Assembly: GCA_964001155.1 (NCBI GenBank) | Contig: CAXFCD010000036.1 | Location: forward strand, 1 to 15,213 | DNA: 15,213 nt | Origin: CAXFCD01 sp964001155 | GTDB taxonomy: Bacteria > Fidelibacterota > Marinisomatia > Marinisomatales > UBA1611 | Direction of reading: 5' to 3' | Part shown: piece by piece, positions 14,689-15,213 of the stretch | Layout of the letters: every line of letters starts with the position of its first letter | Numbering within the stretch: the stretch's first letter is position 1 | Made by a program: the position numbers and the translations under genes | The notes under the pieces: generated by a model | What the model was told of the DNA's origin: nothing | What the model saw: the letters and a program-made list of their open reading frames with translations, nothing else | Database searches by the model: none

Positions 14689-15213
14689 TTATTGTTCTTT
14701 TCTTACAAAATCCACCCAAGTGGCAATACCCAACTCTCCCGAGAGAGCATCGGCTGCTTTCTTAGCTGAATTATAATTATCATAACTTCCCACACGAACC
14801 CTATACCATATTTCATCTGTATTAAACACAACCTTTTGAATGTAGGCATCAAAACCTTTCCCAATCATTTTTTGATTAAAAAGCTGGGCATCTTTCAACA
14901 TCCGTTTCGAGGTGATTTGAATTGTATAACGATCTGTCCTCGCCGCAATGGATGTTCCTTTTTTGGGTTGCGTTGCAATAGCTTTTACGGGCGCTGGTGC
15001 AGTGACTTTTGCAACTGGGGCGGTATTTTCTTCAATTTCTTCCTCTTCATCCACCCCAATTTCTTCATATTCCTCATCATAGTCTTCATCTGCTTCTTCG
15101 TCCTCGTCTTCCTCATCTACATCTTCTTCTTCATCCACATAGGCCACTTCTTGTTCTTCTTCCATATCCTCATTCAACCACTCTTCATCCACAATTTCTT
15201 CAGTTTCTTCTTC
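14689..15213 (-). CDS. SPOR-domain protein with acidic N-terminal region, 5' end missing
   Basis: The visible 174 residues run off the right edge. GTG at 15192 could be read as a start, but the frame stays open and equally acidic (E-E-E-T-E-E-I) to the window end, so the gene is partial. Order: a region very rich in Glu and Asp (15213 to about 15030), a Pro/Ala/Val linker (TAPVAKVTAPAPVK), then a C-terminal SPOR domain at about 14692-14931. The domain shows the family's RYTIQI strand, the YRVRVGSY strand and the SAKKAADAL helix. SPOR domains bind peptidoglycan strands lacking stem peptides at division sites, so the C terminus should be periplasmic or outer-membrane facing. Acidic stretches upstream of SPOR are unusual in such density. 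It is probably co-transcribed with the membrane protein downstream. Confidence 0.85.
   Translation of the reverse strand, partial: EEETEEIVDEEWLNEDMEEEQEVAYVDEEEDVDEEDEDEEADEDYDEEYEEIGVDEEEEIEENTAPVAKVTAPAPVKAIATQPKKGTSIAARTDRYTIQITSKRMLKDAQLFNQKMIGKGFDAYIQKVVFNTDEIWYRVRVGSYDNYNSAKKAADALSGELGIATWVDFVRKEQ

Noticed and set aside
14689..15192. SPOR protein as a complete gene starting with GTG at 15192
   Set aside because: The frame remains open and equally acidic to the window edge, and no ribosome site precedes the GTG, so it is an internal Val codon.
1..15213. Mobile element, CRISPR array, tRNA/rRNA or defence system
   Set aside because: I looked for direct repeats with spacers, terminal inverted repeats, transposase or integrase motifs and tRNA-like cloverleafs, and saw none; the window reads as core chromosome.

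Overview
The window is a compact stretch of bacterial chromosome, moderately AT-rich, with almost no non-coding DNA. The gene set and protein style suggest a free-living bacterium of the FCB (Bacteroidota/Chlorobiota/Marinimicrobia-like) group: a DUF151 nuclease with a UVR tail, an archaeal-type bifunctional phosphoglucose/phosphomannose isomerase, an HNFTLVHDD-type prenyl synthase, and acidic proteins next to a SPOR protein. A marine Marinimicrobia (SAR406) relative is my best guess. It rests on family resemblance recalled from memory, not on a search.

Layout. Positions 1-6704 are transcribed rightward and 15213-6701 leftward, so the two halves converge. The rightward half has two blocks. 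Positions 1-2700 hold a xylose-isomerase-like TIM-barrel protein (5' end cut off), an ornithine-cyclodeaminase/mu-crystallin-family oxidoreductase and a class I/II aminotransferase, which looks like a small amino-acid or imine metabolism cassette. After a 92-bp gap with two small inverted repeats, positions 2793-6704 hold a phosphomannomutase/phosphoglucomutase, a short-chain polyprenyl diphosphate synthase, a bifunctional PGI/PMI and a DUF151+UVR nuclease. These four genes overlap by 1-4 bases.

The leftward half begins off the right edge with a SPOR-domain protein, followed by a polytopic membrane protein with a Cys-rich segment and an Asp-rich tail. After a 90-bp gap comes the classical fatty-acid/phospholipid cluster: DUF177 (yceD), rpmF, plsX, fabH, fabD, fabG, acpP, fabF, rnc. 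rpmF (58 aa, 12579-12755) was found by direct translation. acpP and fabD are assigned shorter starts than their longest open frames. fabH and rnc appear to begin with TTG.

How the genes work together. PlsX, FabH, FabD, FabG, AcpP and FabF start and elongate acyl chains on ACP and pass them to phospholipid synthesis. DUF177, L32 and RNase III tie this cluster to ribosome biogenesis. The rightward sugar/prenyl operon could supply mannose-1-P/glucose-1-P and a prenyl diphosphate. The two operons meet tail to tail with a 4-bp overlap of stop codons, and a likely intrinsic terminator for each lies inside the last codons of the opposing gene.

I found no mobile element, CRISPR array, tRNA, rRNA or defence system, and no clear new multi-gene system. 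The most interesting points are the interlocked terminators, the Cys-rich/Asp-tailed membrane protein beside the SPOR protein, and the cyclodeaminase-aminotransferase cassette.
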